From Actinomycetaceae bacterium TAE3-ERU4 (GTDB lineage Bacteria > Actinomycetota > Actinomycetes > Actinomycetales > Actinomycetaceae), in NCBI GenBank assembly GCA_019218365.1, contig JAHUUJ010000004.1, forward strand, positions 142,453 through 206,452: DNA of 64,000 bases, read 5' to 3'. Positions within the stretch are counted from its first letter, which is position 1, and every line of letters starts with the position of its first letter. The translations under genes were made by a program, and so were the position numbers. The notes beneath the pieces are model-generated. The model saw only the letters and a program-made list of their open reading frames with translations. It did not search any database and was not told the origin of the DNA. Below are positions 50,860 to 60,500 of this stretch, piece by piece.

Positions 50860-51001
50860 TAATTAATACCCTTCCAATCAAGTGTCAAAATTGACTGATA
50901 CCAATTTTAACCTATGTCTTCACAATCCCCAGGTTAAAACCATCACCACAGTTATTGTGAAGTTTACAAAAGTACAATTAAAGCAAAATAAGCAAGAAAA
51001 A

Positions 51002-51047
51002 AATTACCCGGTATTGTAAAAGCTAAAGCTTACAATACCGGGTAATT
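51002..51047 (-). terminator. Terminator of the gltX-tRNA-Gln-tRNA-Glu unit
   Basis: 18-bp stem AATTACCCGGTATTGTAA / TTACAATACCGGGTAATT with a 10-base loop. On the minus strand TTTTTTTCTTGC follows directly, a classic intrinsic terminator. Confidence 0.92.
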
Positions 51048-51053
51048 CCAGAG

Positions 51054-51126
51054 TACTCCCGACCGGATTCGAACCGGCGCCGCCGCCTTGAGAGGGCGGT
51101 GTCCTAGGCCGCTAGACGACGGGAGC
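51054..51126 (-). tRNA. tRNA-Glu (anticodon CTC)
   Basis: Acceptor GCTCCCG pairs with CGGGAGT, a G-U first pair usual for actinobacterial tRNA-Glu. The anticodon arm is CCGCCCTCTCAAGGCGG with CTC; T-loop GGTTCGAATCC. CCA not encoded. It reads GAG. Confidence 0.96.
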
Positions 51127-51150
51127 GGACACTACTACGACTAAATCGTA

Positions 51151-51225
51151 TGGCTGGGGTACCAGGACTCGAACCTAGAACAACTGAACCAGAATCAGCC
51201 GTGTTGCCAATTACACCATACCCCA
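51151..51225 (-). tRNA. tRNA-Gln (anticodon CTG)
   Basis: Acceptor TGGGGTA pairs with TACCCCA. The anticodon arm is CTGATTCTGGTTCAG with CTG, and the T-loop is GGTTCGAGTCC. CCA is encoded. It reads CAG. Confidence 0.96.
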
Positions 51226-51325
51226 AGGGTCAAGATAGACATCGAGAGATTCTCAACGCTATCAGCACTCGAAAAACTATACCGGCTCCAACCCTAGTAG
51301 CCAAATCGACACGAGGTGGTCCTGT

Positions 51326-52828
51326 TCACAAGCGTGCCTGTAGCTTACGCAGACGTGCTATCGACTCCTCTTTTCCAAGAATTACCATTGACTCAAACAA
51401 AGGCGGAGACACCTGGCAACCTGTAACAGCTACCCGCAAAGGCCCAAATGCAAGACGAGGTTTAATTTCCATCTCCTCAACCAGCTTAGCACGCAGAGCA
51501 TTCTCCAACGCCTCCAGCTCAAACTCAGTATTTTCAAGCACTTCAATAGAACTTGCCAAGACATCTTTAGCTTCCGGCTTCAGCTTCTTAAGAGATTTTT
51601 CGTCGTATTCAAGGTCATCCAAGCTACAGAAAAGGAACCCGAGCATAGAACGCGATTCCGACAGAGTCTGAATACGCGTCTGGATAAGCGGCGCGGCTTC
51701 ACATAAAATTTCCTGCTCACGTTCGGTCAACTCAGCATAGGTTCCAGCGCTCACCAACGGGTTAGGAGTATCGGAAAGAGTATAGGTATCGGCGAGGTAA
51801 GGAACTAAACGATCACGGAAATCCTCGCCCTCAAGCATACGAATGTGCTCCGCATTAATAGCAATGCATTTCTTTCCGTCAAAACGCGCTGGGTTCGGGT
51901 TTACGTCATGGACGTCGAATGTCTCAATCATTTCCTCGGCAGAGAAAATATCATTCGTCGGAGAAATAGACCATCCGAGCAAAGCCAAGTAGTTAAGTAA
52001 TCCTTCTGGCAACATTCCGTTAGCCCGGTGAATCAATAGATTTGATTCAGGATCGCGCTTAGAAAGTTTTTTGTTCCCCTCCCCCATTACATAGGGAAGA
52101 TGGCCAAACTCAGGAATAAAATCTGTAATTCCCAATTCTTTCAAAGCGCGATAGAGAACAATCTGACGCGGAGTAGAAGAAAGCAAATCTTCACCGCGAA
52201 GCACATGAGTAATCCCCATTAAAGCGTCATCTACCGGGTTGACCAAAGTATAAAGAGGATGCCCGTTTCCACGAACAATTACATAGTCTGGAACAGATCC
52301 AGCTTTAAAAGTAATTTCCCCGCGAACTACATCGGTAAAAGTGATGTCCTCATCGGGCATCCGCATTCGTAAAACCGGCTGACGCCCTTGTGCACGGAAT
52401 TCAGCTTTCTGCTCATCGGTCAAATCGCGGTCGTAACCGTCATACCCGAGCTTTGGGTCACGGCCAGCGGCACGATGACGAGCTTCAATCTCTTCCGGAG
52501 TTGAAAAAGATTCATAAGCATATCCACCAGCGACTAATTTCTCCACTACATCACGGTAGATATCCATACGTTCAGACTGACGATAAGGCTCGTGCGGCCC
52601 AGGTTTCCCTACACCTTCATCCCAATCAAGCCCCAACCAACGAAGAGAATCAAGAATTAAGTCAAAAGACTCTTGGGAGTCACGAGCCGCGTCCGTGTCC
52701 TCAATTCGGAACACAAAAGTTCCCTTGGTGTGACGCGCGTATGCCCAGTTAAAAAGGCAGGTACGCACCATCCCCACGTGAGGAATACCCGTCGGGGACG
52801 GGCAAAAACGAACTCGAATATCACTCAT
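51326..52828 (-). CDS. gltX: Glutamate--tRNA ligase
   Basis: Class I aminoacyl-tRNA synthetase, 500 residues. The HIGH-like motif is PHVGM in [16 protein letters not shown]; the KMSKS-like motif is KLSKR ([10 protein letters not shown]). Actinobacteria use non-discriminating GltX to load tRNA-Gln with Glu, later amidated by GatCAB, so the linkage with tRNA-Gln and tRNA-Glu genes just downstream is functional. ATG has AAGAAG-like purines upstream. It follows the FAH-family gene with 43 bases between them. Confidence 0.96.
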   Translation of the reverse strand: MSDIRVRFCPSPTGIPHVGMVRTCLFNWAYARHTKGTFVFRIEDTDAARDSQESFDLILDSLRWLGLDWDEGVGKPGPHEPYRQSERMDIYRDVVEKLVAGGYAYESFSTPEEIEARHRAAGRDPKLGYDGYDRDLTDEQKAEFRAQGRQPVLRMRMPDEDITFTDVVRGEITFKAGSVPDYVIVRGNGHPLYTLVNPVDDALMGITHVLRGEDLLSSTPRQIVLYRALKELGITDFIPEFGHLPYVMGEGNKKLSKRDPESNLLIHRANGMLPEGLLNYLALLGWSISPTNDIFSAEEMIETFDVHDVNPNPARFDGKKCIAINAEHIRMLEGEDFRDRLVPYLADTYTLSDTPNPLVSAGTYAELTEREQEILCEAAPLIQTRIQTLSESRSMLGFLFCSLDDLEYDEKSLKKLKPEAKDVLASSIEVLENTEFELEALENALRAKLVEEMEIKPRLAFGPLRVAVTGCQVSPPLFESMVILGKEESIARLRKLQARL

Positions 52829-52871
52829 GATTTCTTACTTCTTCCTTCTAATTCTCTCTACAAAGTTATTA

Positions 52872-53612
52872 TCAACGCTTCATTACGGGATTACGCAAAG
52901 TTCCCAAACCTGCAAGGTCCACTTTTAAGACTTGGCCAGGCACAATCCCATCTGCCTCAATGAGGTTACCACTGGTGACGATATCTCCGGGTAACAGAGT
53001 ACAAGAATGTGATGCCAAAGCCACGCTTTCTTGCGGACTCCGTATCAAATCAGCAGTGCTCGCTGTTTTTTCTACCTCATCATCCACTCGTAGGGCAACG
53101 CTTAAATCAGCAAATTCTAAATCAGGTTTTACAGTTACCCAAGGTCCAATTGGACACGAAGTATCGAATCCCATTTCATTCATACTCCCCGGCAGATGTC
53201 TTCCGAAAGGAGCATGAACATTCAACAAAATTAGCCAGCCAAAAACAGAACTATCAACATCTTGCGGGCGTAAATCCCGGCACATAGTTTTAAGAACTGC
53301 CCCGACTTCGACGCTCACAGCTAATTCTGAAAGATGTGCAGGAAGCAAAATAGGGTCATCAGGACCAATCACAGAAGTGTTGGGCTTAATGTAAAAAGAA
53401 ACTTCCGAAGTCTGATTCTCTCGCGCACACAACACTTTAGAGCGCGGAATGACTGGAGAAAGAAGTTTTACTTCCTCCAGACTATAAATTGGCCCAGAAG
53501 GCTCTACCGGCGAGAATAACGGATCACCTTTAATCGCGACCACCTTATCGGAGTTTTCTTCACAAACCCCAAACATAATTTGGCCCGAAACTTCAAATCG
53601 TAAAACACGCAT
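52872..53612 (-). CDS. Fumarylacetoacetate hydrolase family protein, diverged
   Basis: A 246-residue FAH-fold protein. The family outline is there: YSLEEVKLLSPVIPRSKVLCA, FYIKPNTSVIGPDDPILLP, GFDTSCPIGPWVTV, TLLPGDIVTSGN and GLGTLRNPV. The metal site looks weak: the usual E-G-E is SELAVSVEVG and the N-D-V-x-x-R-D segment is LNVHAPFGR, so catalytic activity may be lost. Position next to gltX matches mycobacteria (Rv2993c/gltX). The ATG is directly preceded by TATACT and 6 bases, a leaderless signal. Confidence 0.85.
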   Translation of the reverse strand: MRVLRFEVSGQIMFGVCEENSDKVVAIKGDPLFSPVEPSGPIYSLEEVKLLSPVIPRSKVLCARENQTSEVSFYIKPNTSVIGPDDPILLPAHLSELAVSVEVGAVLKTMCRDLRPQDVDSSVFGWLILLNVHAPFGRHLPGSMNEMGFDTSCPIGPWVTVKPDLEFADLSVALRVDDEVEKTASTADLIRSPQESVALASHSCTLLPGDIVTSGNLIEADGIVPGQVLKVDLAGLGTLRNPVMKR

Positions 53613-53641
53613 GGTGACAGTATATTCCCGCCGGCAGATTT

Positions 53642-55060
53642 TTAGTACCAGATATCGCTCTTTAGCTCACCGGGAAGCTTTACCTTATCGGCTTTGAAAA
53701 CAGCCTCGGAGCCCTTGCCCTGAGCAACCCAGTCCCGCAAAGCAACTTTTACCCAAGGCGCCAAACGGATTAATGCATAAAGGTTCAAAATAGCTCCAAG
53801 ACCAAGGAAGATATCCGAGATTGACCACACTAGGGCCAAGCTCTTAACCGCCCCGTAAGCGCAGGCAATAAGAACCAAGACTCGGTATCCCCAAGACAAG
53901 AACTTATTACGTGACAGGTAATCTAATGACACCTGCCCGTAAGAGTAAGCTCCAAAGGCCGAGGTGTAGGCAAAGATAAAAATGATTAATGACACTAACG
54001 GCCCAATCCATGCGCCAAAAGAGTGCGTTAATGCTTGAGCCGTAAGTGAACCCGCATCATCAGGAGTCAAAGGAGTACCTGACAATAGGTCTGGGCCAGT
54101 AATTAGGATTAGTAACGCAGTAGCTGTACAGACCAAAATAGTATCAATGAAGACACCCAGAGCCTGCACCAGTCCCTGGTTAACCGGGTGACTTCCAGCT
54201 GCAGTACCTGCAGCGTTAGGAGAAGTACCTAGTCCGGCCTCGTTCGAGAAAAGACCACGACGAGCACCATTTATCAAAGCCACAAAAATACCAGCTCCAA
54301 TACCAGCGAAGGTTGATTGCACCCCAAAGGCACTGAGAACAATAGTTTTTAGCGCAGAAAGCGCAGCTAACGGATTTAGTGCAATTACTACAATTGTCAA
54401 GGTCAGGTAGATAATGGCCATTGCTGGAACTAGCATCTCTGAAACTCGCGCAATTGAACGCAAACCACCGAGAATAACCGGAGCAAGCAAGATAACCACG
54501 ATAATTGCAGTGTAGATAGGTTTAATACCGTGAATAGCTTCCAATGTTGAAGAAAGCGCATTAATCTGCACCATGGGTACCGCGATTCCCGAAGCAAAAA
54601 CCGTTATTGCCGCAAACGCTACCGCAAGCACCTTAGAATTTAGGCCCTGCGAGATGTAGTATGCCGGCCCACCGCGGAAAGCTCCTGGCCCCGATCTAAC
54701 CTTGAAAATTTGTGCCAAAGTCGATTCCGCCAAGGCGGTAGACATTCCGATTAGGGCGACTACCCACATCCAGAAAATCGCCCCCGGCCCACCAAGGATT
54801 AGAGCTAAAGCCACTCCCCCAATGTTTCCGATTCCTACACGAGTTCCCACTCCCACAGCAAACGCTTGGAAAGAGGATACTTCCACATTCTTATCATTCT
54901 TAGAACCTTTTAGGGAAGTAAAAATGGGCCTAAACAAACGTACTTGGGGGCAAGCCAGATAGAAGGTCAAAAAGACCCCAACACCCAGCAACAAATAAAC
55001 TAACAAGTACCCGTATAGGTAATCATTAATTAGGCCAACCCATTTACTGATTAGTTCCAT
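53642..55060 (-). CDS. Sodium:alanine/glycine symporter (AGCS), downstream copy
   Basis: 472 residues, about 11 membrane spans. AGCS family signature GLFSNEAGLGTSPNAAGTA and the amphipathic GVGTRVGIGNIGGVALALILGGPGAIFWMW are clear. It uses sodium to import alanine or glycine, sometimes D-alanine. It lies 34 bases after the paralog and 29 bases before the FAH-gltX unit. AAGG precedes the ATG. The two copies may differ in substrate, for example alanine and glycine or D-alanine for the wall precursor ligase nearby. Confidence 0.9.
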   Translation of the reverse strand: MELISKWVGLINDYLYGYLLVYLLLGVGVFLTFYLACPQVRLFRPIFTSLKGSKNDKNVEVSSFQAFAVGVGTRVGIGNIGGVALALILGGPGAIFWMWVVALIGMSTALAESTLAQIFKVRSGPGAFRGGPAYYISQGLNSKVLAVAFAAITVFASGIAVPMVQINALSSTLEAIHGIKPIYTAIIVVILLAPVILGGLRSIARVSEMLVPAMAIIYLTLTIVVIALNPLAALSALKTIVLSAFGVQSTFAGIGAGIFVALINGARRGLFSNEAGLGTSPNAAGTAAGSHPVNQGLVQALGVFIDTILVCTATALLILITGPDLLSGTPLTPDDAGSLTAQALTHSFGAWIGPLVSLIIFIFAYTSAFGAYSYGQVSLDYLSRNKFLSWGYRVLVLIACAYGAVKSLALVWSISDIFLGLGAILNLYALIRLAPWVKVALRDWVAQGKGSEAVFKADKVKLPGELKSDIWY

Positions 55061-55094
55061 TTTTTCACCTTTTCTTCTCTAGAGCGTGTTTGCT

Positions 55095-56510
55095 CTAATC
55101 CCAGACGTCACTGGGAAGTTTTGCGGGCATGAATTCGTTATTCGATGCCTTAAAGACGGGCTCTTTAATCCCCTGTTTAATCTGACTTTCGTAGTCTTTA
55201 AGGGCTCCAGCGCCCCAGCGAACAAGGAAAATCAAACCAGCTAGGTTAAATACCGTCATTACCGCCATAGCGATATCAACAGTGGCCCATAAAGTCCTGA
55301 GCGCATTCAAGCACCCTAAAACAACTGCGCTCAATGACACTAAACGCACCGCCCAAATCGCCAGCGGATGTGAAGTCAAAAAGCGCATATTTACTTCTGA
55401 GTAAACGTATGCGGCAATAATTGAAGAGAACGCCAAAACTAAAATCATCACGGCCATCGGAATTACCGTCCAGCTACCAAGACTAGAAGCAACCGCCGAG
55501 GTAGTAAGCGTTCCTGGATTCGCTCCGGGATCGGTCCATACTTTTGGCCCCGCTAAAATAATTACAAAAGCGGTAGCGGTGCAAACAACCAAGGTATCAA
55601 TGAAAACTCCCAAGGACTGAATCATTCCCTGCTGCACCGGGTGGGCTGCAGTGGCGGTTGCAGCCGCATTAGGAGCGGTTCCCTGCCCTGCCTCGTTCGA
55701 GAAAAGACCACGCTTAGTACCGTTGATTAAAGCAGCGAAGATTCCCCCACCAAGCCCGCCGACTACTGGGTCAGGCGAGAAAGCTCCGCTAATAATCAGC
55801 CAAAGCATATGAGGAACTTCTTTAATGTTCAAAAGGACAATCAAAAGCGCCATAACCACGTATACAGTGGCCATAATTGGCGCTAGTAGCTCTGTTACAC
55901 GTGCGACAGAACGAATCCCACCCAAAATTACCGGAGCCGCCAAAGCTAAGAGCAGTAGCGCGGTTCCCCAACCGGGCATTACATTGTAGCCGGACATCGT
56001 TTCAGCGATTGCGTTAGCCTGCACCATCGTAATTGTGAAAGCACAAGTAACTACGGTTACAAGGGCGAAGATAACTCCCAACCAACGCCGTTTAAGCCCC
56101 AGACTGAGGTAGTAAGCAGGCCCCCCAACAAAGGTCGAGTTAGCGCTTTTTACTTTAAAAAGCTGTGCTGTAGTGGCTTCAAAGAAGGCAGTTGCCATTC
56201 CAAGTAAGGCCACTATCCACATCCAGAAAATCGCTCCCGGCCCACCAAGCATCAGGGCGAATGCCACCCCGAAGACGTTACCAATTCCCACGCGCGCGGC
56301 TAGGGAAATCGTAAAAGCTTGGAAAGATGATATCCCTCCGTTAGCTCCACGTCGGGAGCCAAGAACACTTTTAATCATTGTGCCGAAGTGACGGAACTGT
56401 ACTCCCCGGGTGGCAACCGTGAAGGTTATTCCGGCAATTGCCAAAACAGCCACTGTTATATGGAGAGTAATCCAGTCACCCGCACTCTGAATGTAATTAG
56501 CGATACTCAA
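55095..56510 (-). CDS. Sodium:alanine/glycine symporter (AGCS), upstream copy
   Basis: 471 residues. Signature GLFSNEAGQGTAPNAAATAT and AARVGIGNVFGVAFALMLGGPGAIFWMW. Strong resemblance to the downstream copy throughout, including the ends, suggests a tandem duplication followed by divergence. The TTG start has AGGA 6 bases before it. The 117 bases between it and the divergent helicase gene hold no riboswitch that I can see, so amino-acid control is not visible. Confidence 0.9.
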   Translation of the reverse strand: MSIANYIQSAGDWITLHITVAVLAIAGITFTVATRGVQFRHFGTMIKSVLGSRRGANGGISSFQAFTISLAARVGIGNVFGVAFALMLGGPGAIFWMWIVALLGMATAFFEATTAQLFKVKSANSTFVGGPAYYLSLGLKRRWLGVIFALVTVVTCAFTITMVQANAIAETMSGYNVMPGWGTALLLLALAAPVILGGIRSVARVTELLAPIMATVYVVMALLIVLLNIKEVPHMLWLIISGAFSPDPVVGGLGGGIFAALINGTKRGLFSNEAGQGTAPNAAATATAAHPVQQGMIQSLGVFIDTLVVCTATAFVIILAGPKVWTDPGANPGTLTTSAVASSLGSWTVIPMAVMILVLAFSSIIAAYVYSEVNMRFLTSHPLAIWAVRLVSLSAVVLGCLNALRTLWATVDIAMAVMTVFNLAGLIFLVRWGAGALKDYESQIKQGIKEPVFKASNNEFMPAKLPSDVWD

Positions 56511-56627
56511 GGTTATTCCTAATTCTAAGTTACGGTTTTATAAGTTATAAGGGTATATTACCTAAGCTTTAATGTCCCTTTGAGACTAGCTTTTTGCGTA
56601 GACTCACACTAATGGGAGAATAGACCT

Positions 56628-59237
56628 ATGAGTGAGCCTTCCCTAAATGTTTTGCTAGATGATCTCGAAGACCAAGGAAAAATAGATAATCCAACCTCCC
56701 TTTACGAAGCCTTTGGGAAATGGGCTAAAGCAGGTGGAAGACCGCTTTACCCGCATCAAGATGAGTCTGCTCTAGAGATTTTTTCTGGCAATCACGTAAT
56801 TGCCTCTACTCCCACGGGATCAGGTAAATCAATAATTGCCCTTGCCGCACACTTTAAGGCGCTAGCCGCGGGCGAACGTAGCTATTACACAGCTCCGCTC
56901 AAAGCGCTAGTAAGTGAGAAGTTTTTTGACTTGGTAAAGCTATTTGGATCTGCAAATGTTGGGATGATTACCGGCGATGTAAAGCTAAATGCAGATGCCC
57001 CAATTATCTGCTGTACCGCGGAAATCCTAGCCAATCAGGCATTACGAGAAGGCTCACACACCGATGTTTCAGTAGTCGTTATGGACGAGTTCCATTTTTA
57101 TTCTGAGCCCGACCGAGGCTGGGCATGGCAGATTCCCCTGCTTCGACTGCCCCAGGCACAAATGATTTTATTAAGCGCTACTTTGGGAGATGTATCTTTC
57201 TTTGTTGAAGATATGGAAAAACGTTCGGGCAGAAAAGTTGCGGTAATTTCAGATGCCCCGCGTCCCGTTCCGTTGGAAATGGAATATACCCTAGAAGCTA
57301 CTCACGAGTTGCTTGAAAGATTGGTTGGGCAAAAACGCTATCCGGTTTATCTAGTTCATTTTTCACAAAAAGAAGCTCTGGCCTCAGCAAAAGCACTTCT
57401 TTCAGCTAATTTGCTTTCTCGTCAGGCACGAGCTGAAATTGCGCGCGAACTCGGAGATTTTCGTTTCAATACTACTTTTGGGAAAACTCTTTCTAAGTTC
57501 CTTCGTCAGGGTATCGGTATTCACCATGCTGGAATGCTTCCGCGTTTCCGTCGCTTGGTGGAACGTCTGGCTCAAAAGGGTGTGCTTGCCGTGGTATGCG
57601 GTACAGATACCCTCGGAGTTGGAATTAATGTTCCTATCCGTACGGTAGTTTTGACTTCTTTAGCAAAATTTGATGGAACAAGGCAACGTCATCTAAACGC
57701 ACGCGAGTTCCACCAAATTGCCGGCCGTGCCGGCCGCGCTGGATTTGACGACATCGGGTATGTGGAAGTTCAGGCACCCGAGCACGTAATTGAAAATCGT
57801 AAGGCAGTCGAAAAAGCTGGGGATGATCCTAAAAAACTGAAAAAACTCACCCGTAAAGCTGCCCCGGAAGGACGGGTAAACTGGACTGAATCAACGTTTG
57901 AGCGTCTTCGCTCAAGTTCTCCTGAGCCGCTCACTTCCCAGCTTCGTTTTACTCCGTCAATGGTATTAGCCGTCTTGGAATCTAGCTCTAATCCCATAGA
58001 TGATTTACTTAATTTAGCCTGCGACAACCATGATCCGAATCGGGAGAGCAATCCGCATTTACGTCAACTCGGACATATTTATCAAGCTCTCCTAACTGCC
58101 GAGGTTATCACCGTAACGGAGTGTGGGAAAGTACAGGTAAATACACAGCTTCCAGATGATTTTGCCCTCAACCAAGCCCTTTCCCCATTCGCTCTAGCCG
58201 CGATGGATTTGCTGAATCCACAGGCTGAAGATTATGCCCTAGATTGTGTCTCGATTATCGAGGCAATTTTAGAAGATCCTCGCCCTCTACTAATTGCTCA
58301 GGAAAAAGCTCAAAAGGGAATCGCTATCAATGCGATGAAAGCTCAGGGTATGGAATACGAAGAGCGAATGCAAGCCCTAGAAAGTATCACCTGGCCAAAG
58401 CCCTTAGAGGAACTATTAGAACCAGCTTTTGCGATGTTTGCCGCAGCCAATCCCTGGATTGACGATGCTCAGCTATCGCCTAAATCGGTTGTTCGGGAAA
58501 TGATTGAAAATGCTATGACTTTTTCGGATTTAGTTTCCCGTTACGAAATTGCTCCCGCTGAAGGTGTCATTCTTCGTTATCTCACTGACGCATATCGTGC
58601 CCTACACCAAGTTATTCCACCCTCGGCGCGTAACGAAGAACTTGATTTGATTATTTCTTGGCTTGGTAATTTGGTTCGCACAGTAGACTCTTCCCTGCTC
58701 GATGAATGGGAGTCTATGGGGTTAGAAGAAGACGGCGATAATCAAACAGAAAATGACCAGATTCCTGCCGTGGAATTGGCTTTTGGGGCGGATGAAGACG
58801 GAAAAGTGTGCTTTAGCGCAAACTTGCACTCGGCACGCACAAAGATAAAGAATGCCGTCTTCCAGGTGGTAGAGCTAATTGCAGCAGATAACCTACGTGG
58901 ACTCGTAGGACTTAATTTATCCGGCTGGGACGAAAATCGTTTTGATGAGGTTTTGGAACGTATTTGGAGCGAATTTGAGTATATTTCCATTGATGCTCAG
59001 GCCCGCAGTGCTGAAATGGTAATTCTCAACGAAAAACCAGAGTTTGAAGACCTTTTAAAAATACCTGAAATAGATCCCACGCAATTTGAATTAACTGGAC
59101 GAAAAATACTGCTTGAACAAAGGCTCATGGACTCAGAAGAAGCCTTTGATTGGTCAGCTTGGTTCCTCATCGACCTCGACAAATGCGACGAGGCCGATGA
59201 GGTGGTTCTTAACCTGCTGTCGATTGCCCCGCGTTAG
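56628..59237 (+). CDS. DEAD/DEAH helicase with DUF3516 domain
   Basis: Superfamily 2 helicase of 869 residues, found widely in actinobacteria. Motif I is ASTPTGSGKS, motif II is VVMDEFHFY (DEFH instead of DEVH/DEAH), motif III LSATLGD, motif VI HQIAGRAGRAGFD. The GIHHAGMLPRFRRLVERLAQKGVL and GTDTLGVGINVP regions are Ski2-like. The C-terminal 400 residues match the DUF3516 type, which sets it apart from HelY. GGGAG lies 9 bases before the ATG. Its role in RNA metabolism is not established. The stop overlaps ilvE's stop by 4 bases. Confidence 0.92.
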   Translation: MSEPSLNVLLDDLEDQGKIDNPTSLYEAFGKWAKAGGRPLYPHQDESALEIFSGNHVIASTPTGSGKSIIALAAHFKALAAGERSYYTAPLKALVSEKFFDLVKLFGSANVGMITGDVKLNADAPIICCTAEILANQALREGSHTDVSVVVMDEFHFYSEPDRGWAWQIPLLRLPQAQMILLSATLGDVSFFVEDMEKRSGRKVAVISDAPRPVPLEMEYTLEATHELLERLVGQKRYPVYLVHFSQKEALASAKALLSANLLSRQARAEIARELGDFRFNTTFGKTLSKFLRQGIGIHHAGMLPRFRRLVERLAQKGVLAVVCGTDTLGVGINVPIRTVVLTSLAKFDGTRQRHLNAREFHQIAGRAGRAGFDDIGYVEVQAPEHVIENRKAVEKAGDDPKKLKKLTRKAAPEGRVNWTESTFERLRSSSPEPLTSQLRFTPSMVLAVLESSSNPIDDLLNLACDNHDPNRESNPHLRQLGHIYQALLTAEVITVTECGKVQVNTQLPDDFALNQALSPFALAAMDLLNPQAEDYALDCVSIIEAILEDPRPLLIAQEKAQKGIAINAMKAQGMEYEERMQALESITWPKPLEELLEPAFAMFAAANPWIDDAQLSPKSVVREMIENAMTFSDLVSRYEIAPAEGVILRYLTDAYRALHQVIPPSARNEELDLIISWLGNLVRTVDSSLLDEWESMGLEEDGDNQTENDQIPAVELAFGADEDGKVCFSANLHSARTKIKNAVFQVVELIAADNLRGLVGLNLSGWDENRFDEVLERIWSEFEYISIDAQARSAEMVILNEKPEFEDLLKIPEIDPTQFELTGRKILLEQRLMDSEEAFDWSAWFLIDLDKCDEADEVVLNLLSIAPR

Positions 59238-60370
59238 GCCAGACGGTACATCCACCCATACCGGTCTTCACGAAGCCCGAATTGGATACCGGTTAGCTCG
59301 TCGTGGATTTCCTGGCTCACTCGTCCTCCTGCCAACGTGGCTGAGAAGTTCTTAGAAACCAACTTTTCGATAGGAGCAACTACCGCAGCCGTACCGCAAG
59401 CAAACATTTCGGTTACTTCCCCAGAGTTAATCTGCTCAACCAATTCATCAATCGCAATATCAGTCTGTTCTACAGGGTGTCCACAATCTTCGAGAAGTTT
59501 AATAATGGAGCGTCGTGTTCCGCCCTCAAGGATTGTGCCTGTAAGGCGAGGAGTACGTACACTACCGTCACGGTAAACAACAAAGACGTTCATTCCCCCA
59601 AGTTCTTCAAGATATTTGCCGGTTGCTGCGTCGAGGAAGCAAACCTGTGCGCATCCGTTTTCCTTAGCCTGACGCTGGGGAAGGAGCGAAGCAGCATAGT
59701 TTCCTCCGGTCTTAGCGGCTCCCATCCCACCGGGACCAGCACGGTGATAGTCCTCGCTTACCCAGATTGAAACAGGGGCAAAACCATTAGCAAAGTACGA
59801 TCCAGCAGGAGAAGCTATACATAGGTAGGAATAGGTAGAAGCTGGTTTTACTCCCAATGCTCCCTCGGTGGCAATCATAAAGGGACGGAGATACAACGAA
59901 GCACCCGGTCCGGAAGGAACCCAGCGTTTATCCACCTGTACCAGGTCAATTAAAGAAGCAATAAACATTTCTGGAGACATCTCAGGCATTGCCAAACGGC
60001 GGGCTGAAGCATTAAAACGAGCTGCATTAAATTCTGGACGGAAAGTCCACACGCTCCCATCAGCGTGACGATAAGCTTTCATTCCCTCGAATATCTCTTG
60101 CCCGTAATGCAGAACCATCGCGGCTGGAGAAAGACTTAAGGGACCAAAAGGAATAGTTTCTAGCGAGTTCCAGCCCGATTCACTATCCCAGTTAGCTACC
60201 GTCATATGCTCGGTAAAGTCTTGTCCAAACCGAGGAGCTTGAATAGCCTCCGCTACTTCCGCATCGCTCAATAGAGTTTCGCTCTTCTTTAGAGGGAACA
60301 TTCCGCTCAGTTCATGGTATCCAGAAACTTCAATTTCCGCAGACTTCTCAAGGGGGCTAGGCATAACCAT
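59234..60370 (-). CDS. ilvE: Branched-chain amino acid aminotransferase
   Basis: Fold-type IV PLP enzyme for Val, Leu and Ile synthesis and breakdown. The PLP lysine is in MGAAKTGGNYAASLLPQ; other marks are LHYGQEIFEGMKAYRH, RPEFNAARFNASARRL, ELGGMNVFVVY and TGTILEGGTRRSI. 378 residues. The ATG is followed by a second Met codon (MVM). Convergent with the helicase, the last 4 bases of each overlap. A role in Ala/Gly-linked nitrogen flow with nearby AGCS transporters is only circumstantial. Confidence 0.95.
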   Translation of the reverse strand: MVMPSPLEKSAEIEVSGYHELSGMFPLKKSETLLSDAEVAEAIQAPRFGQDFTEHMTVANWDSESGWNSLETIPFGPLSLSPAAMVLHYGQEIFEGMKAYRHADGSVWTFRPEFNAARFNASARRLAMPEMSPEMFIASLIDLVQVDKRWVPSGPGASLYLRPFMIATEGALGVKPASTYSYLCIASPAGSYFANGFAPVSIWVSEDYHRAGPGGMGAAKTGGNYAASLLPQRQAKENGCAQVCFLDAATGKYLEELGGMNVFVVYRDGSVRTPRLTGTILEGGTRRSIIKLLEDCGHPVEQTDIAIDELVEQINSGEVTEMFACGTAAVVAPIEKLVSKNFSATLAGGRVSQEIHDELTGIQFGLREDRYGWMYRLA

Positions 60371-60500
60371 TTTAGGTTCTCTTTCTAGGCTTTAAGGCCC
60401 AATTTCAGGGCAAAGTAGGAGTTCAACAGGTCAAGCATAGCGGAACCATGCAAAGATGTTAAACATTAGGTAGCTACCCGTCTTATAGGAGTTATTCCAG

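Noticed and set aside
51150..51671. Plus-strand open frame across tRNA-Gln and the end of gltX
   Set aside because: It runs through a tRNA gene and antisense to gltX, with no family match.
56511..56627. Possible glycine riboswitch upstream of the AGCS genes
   Set aside because: The 117-base gap is too short for the aptamer plus both promoters and I see none of the conserved core.
56628..59237. Naming the helicase HelY
   Set aside because: The DEFH box and C-terminal half fit the DUF3516 family better than HelY.
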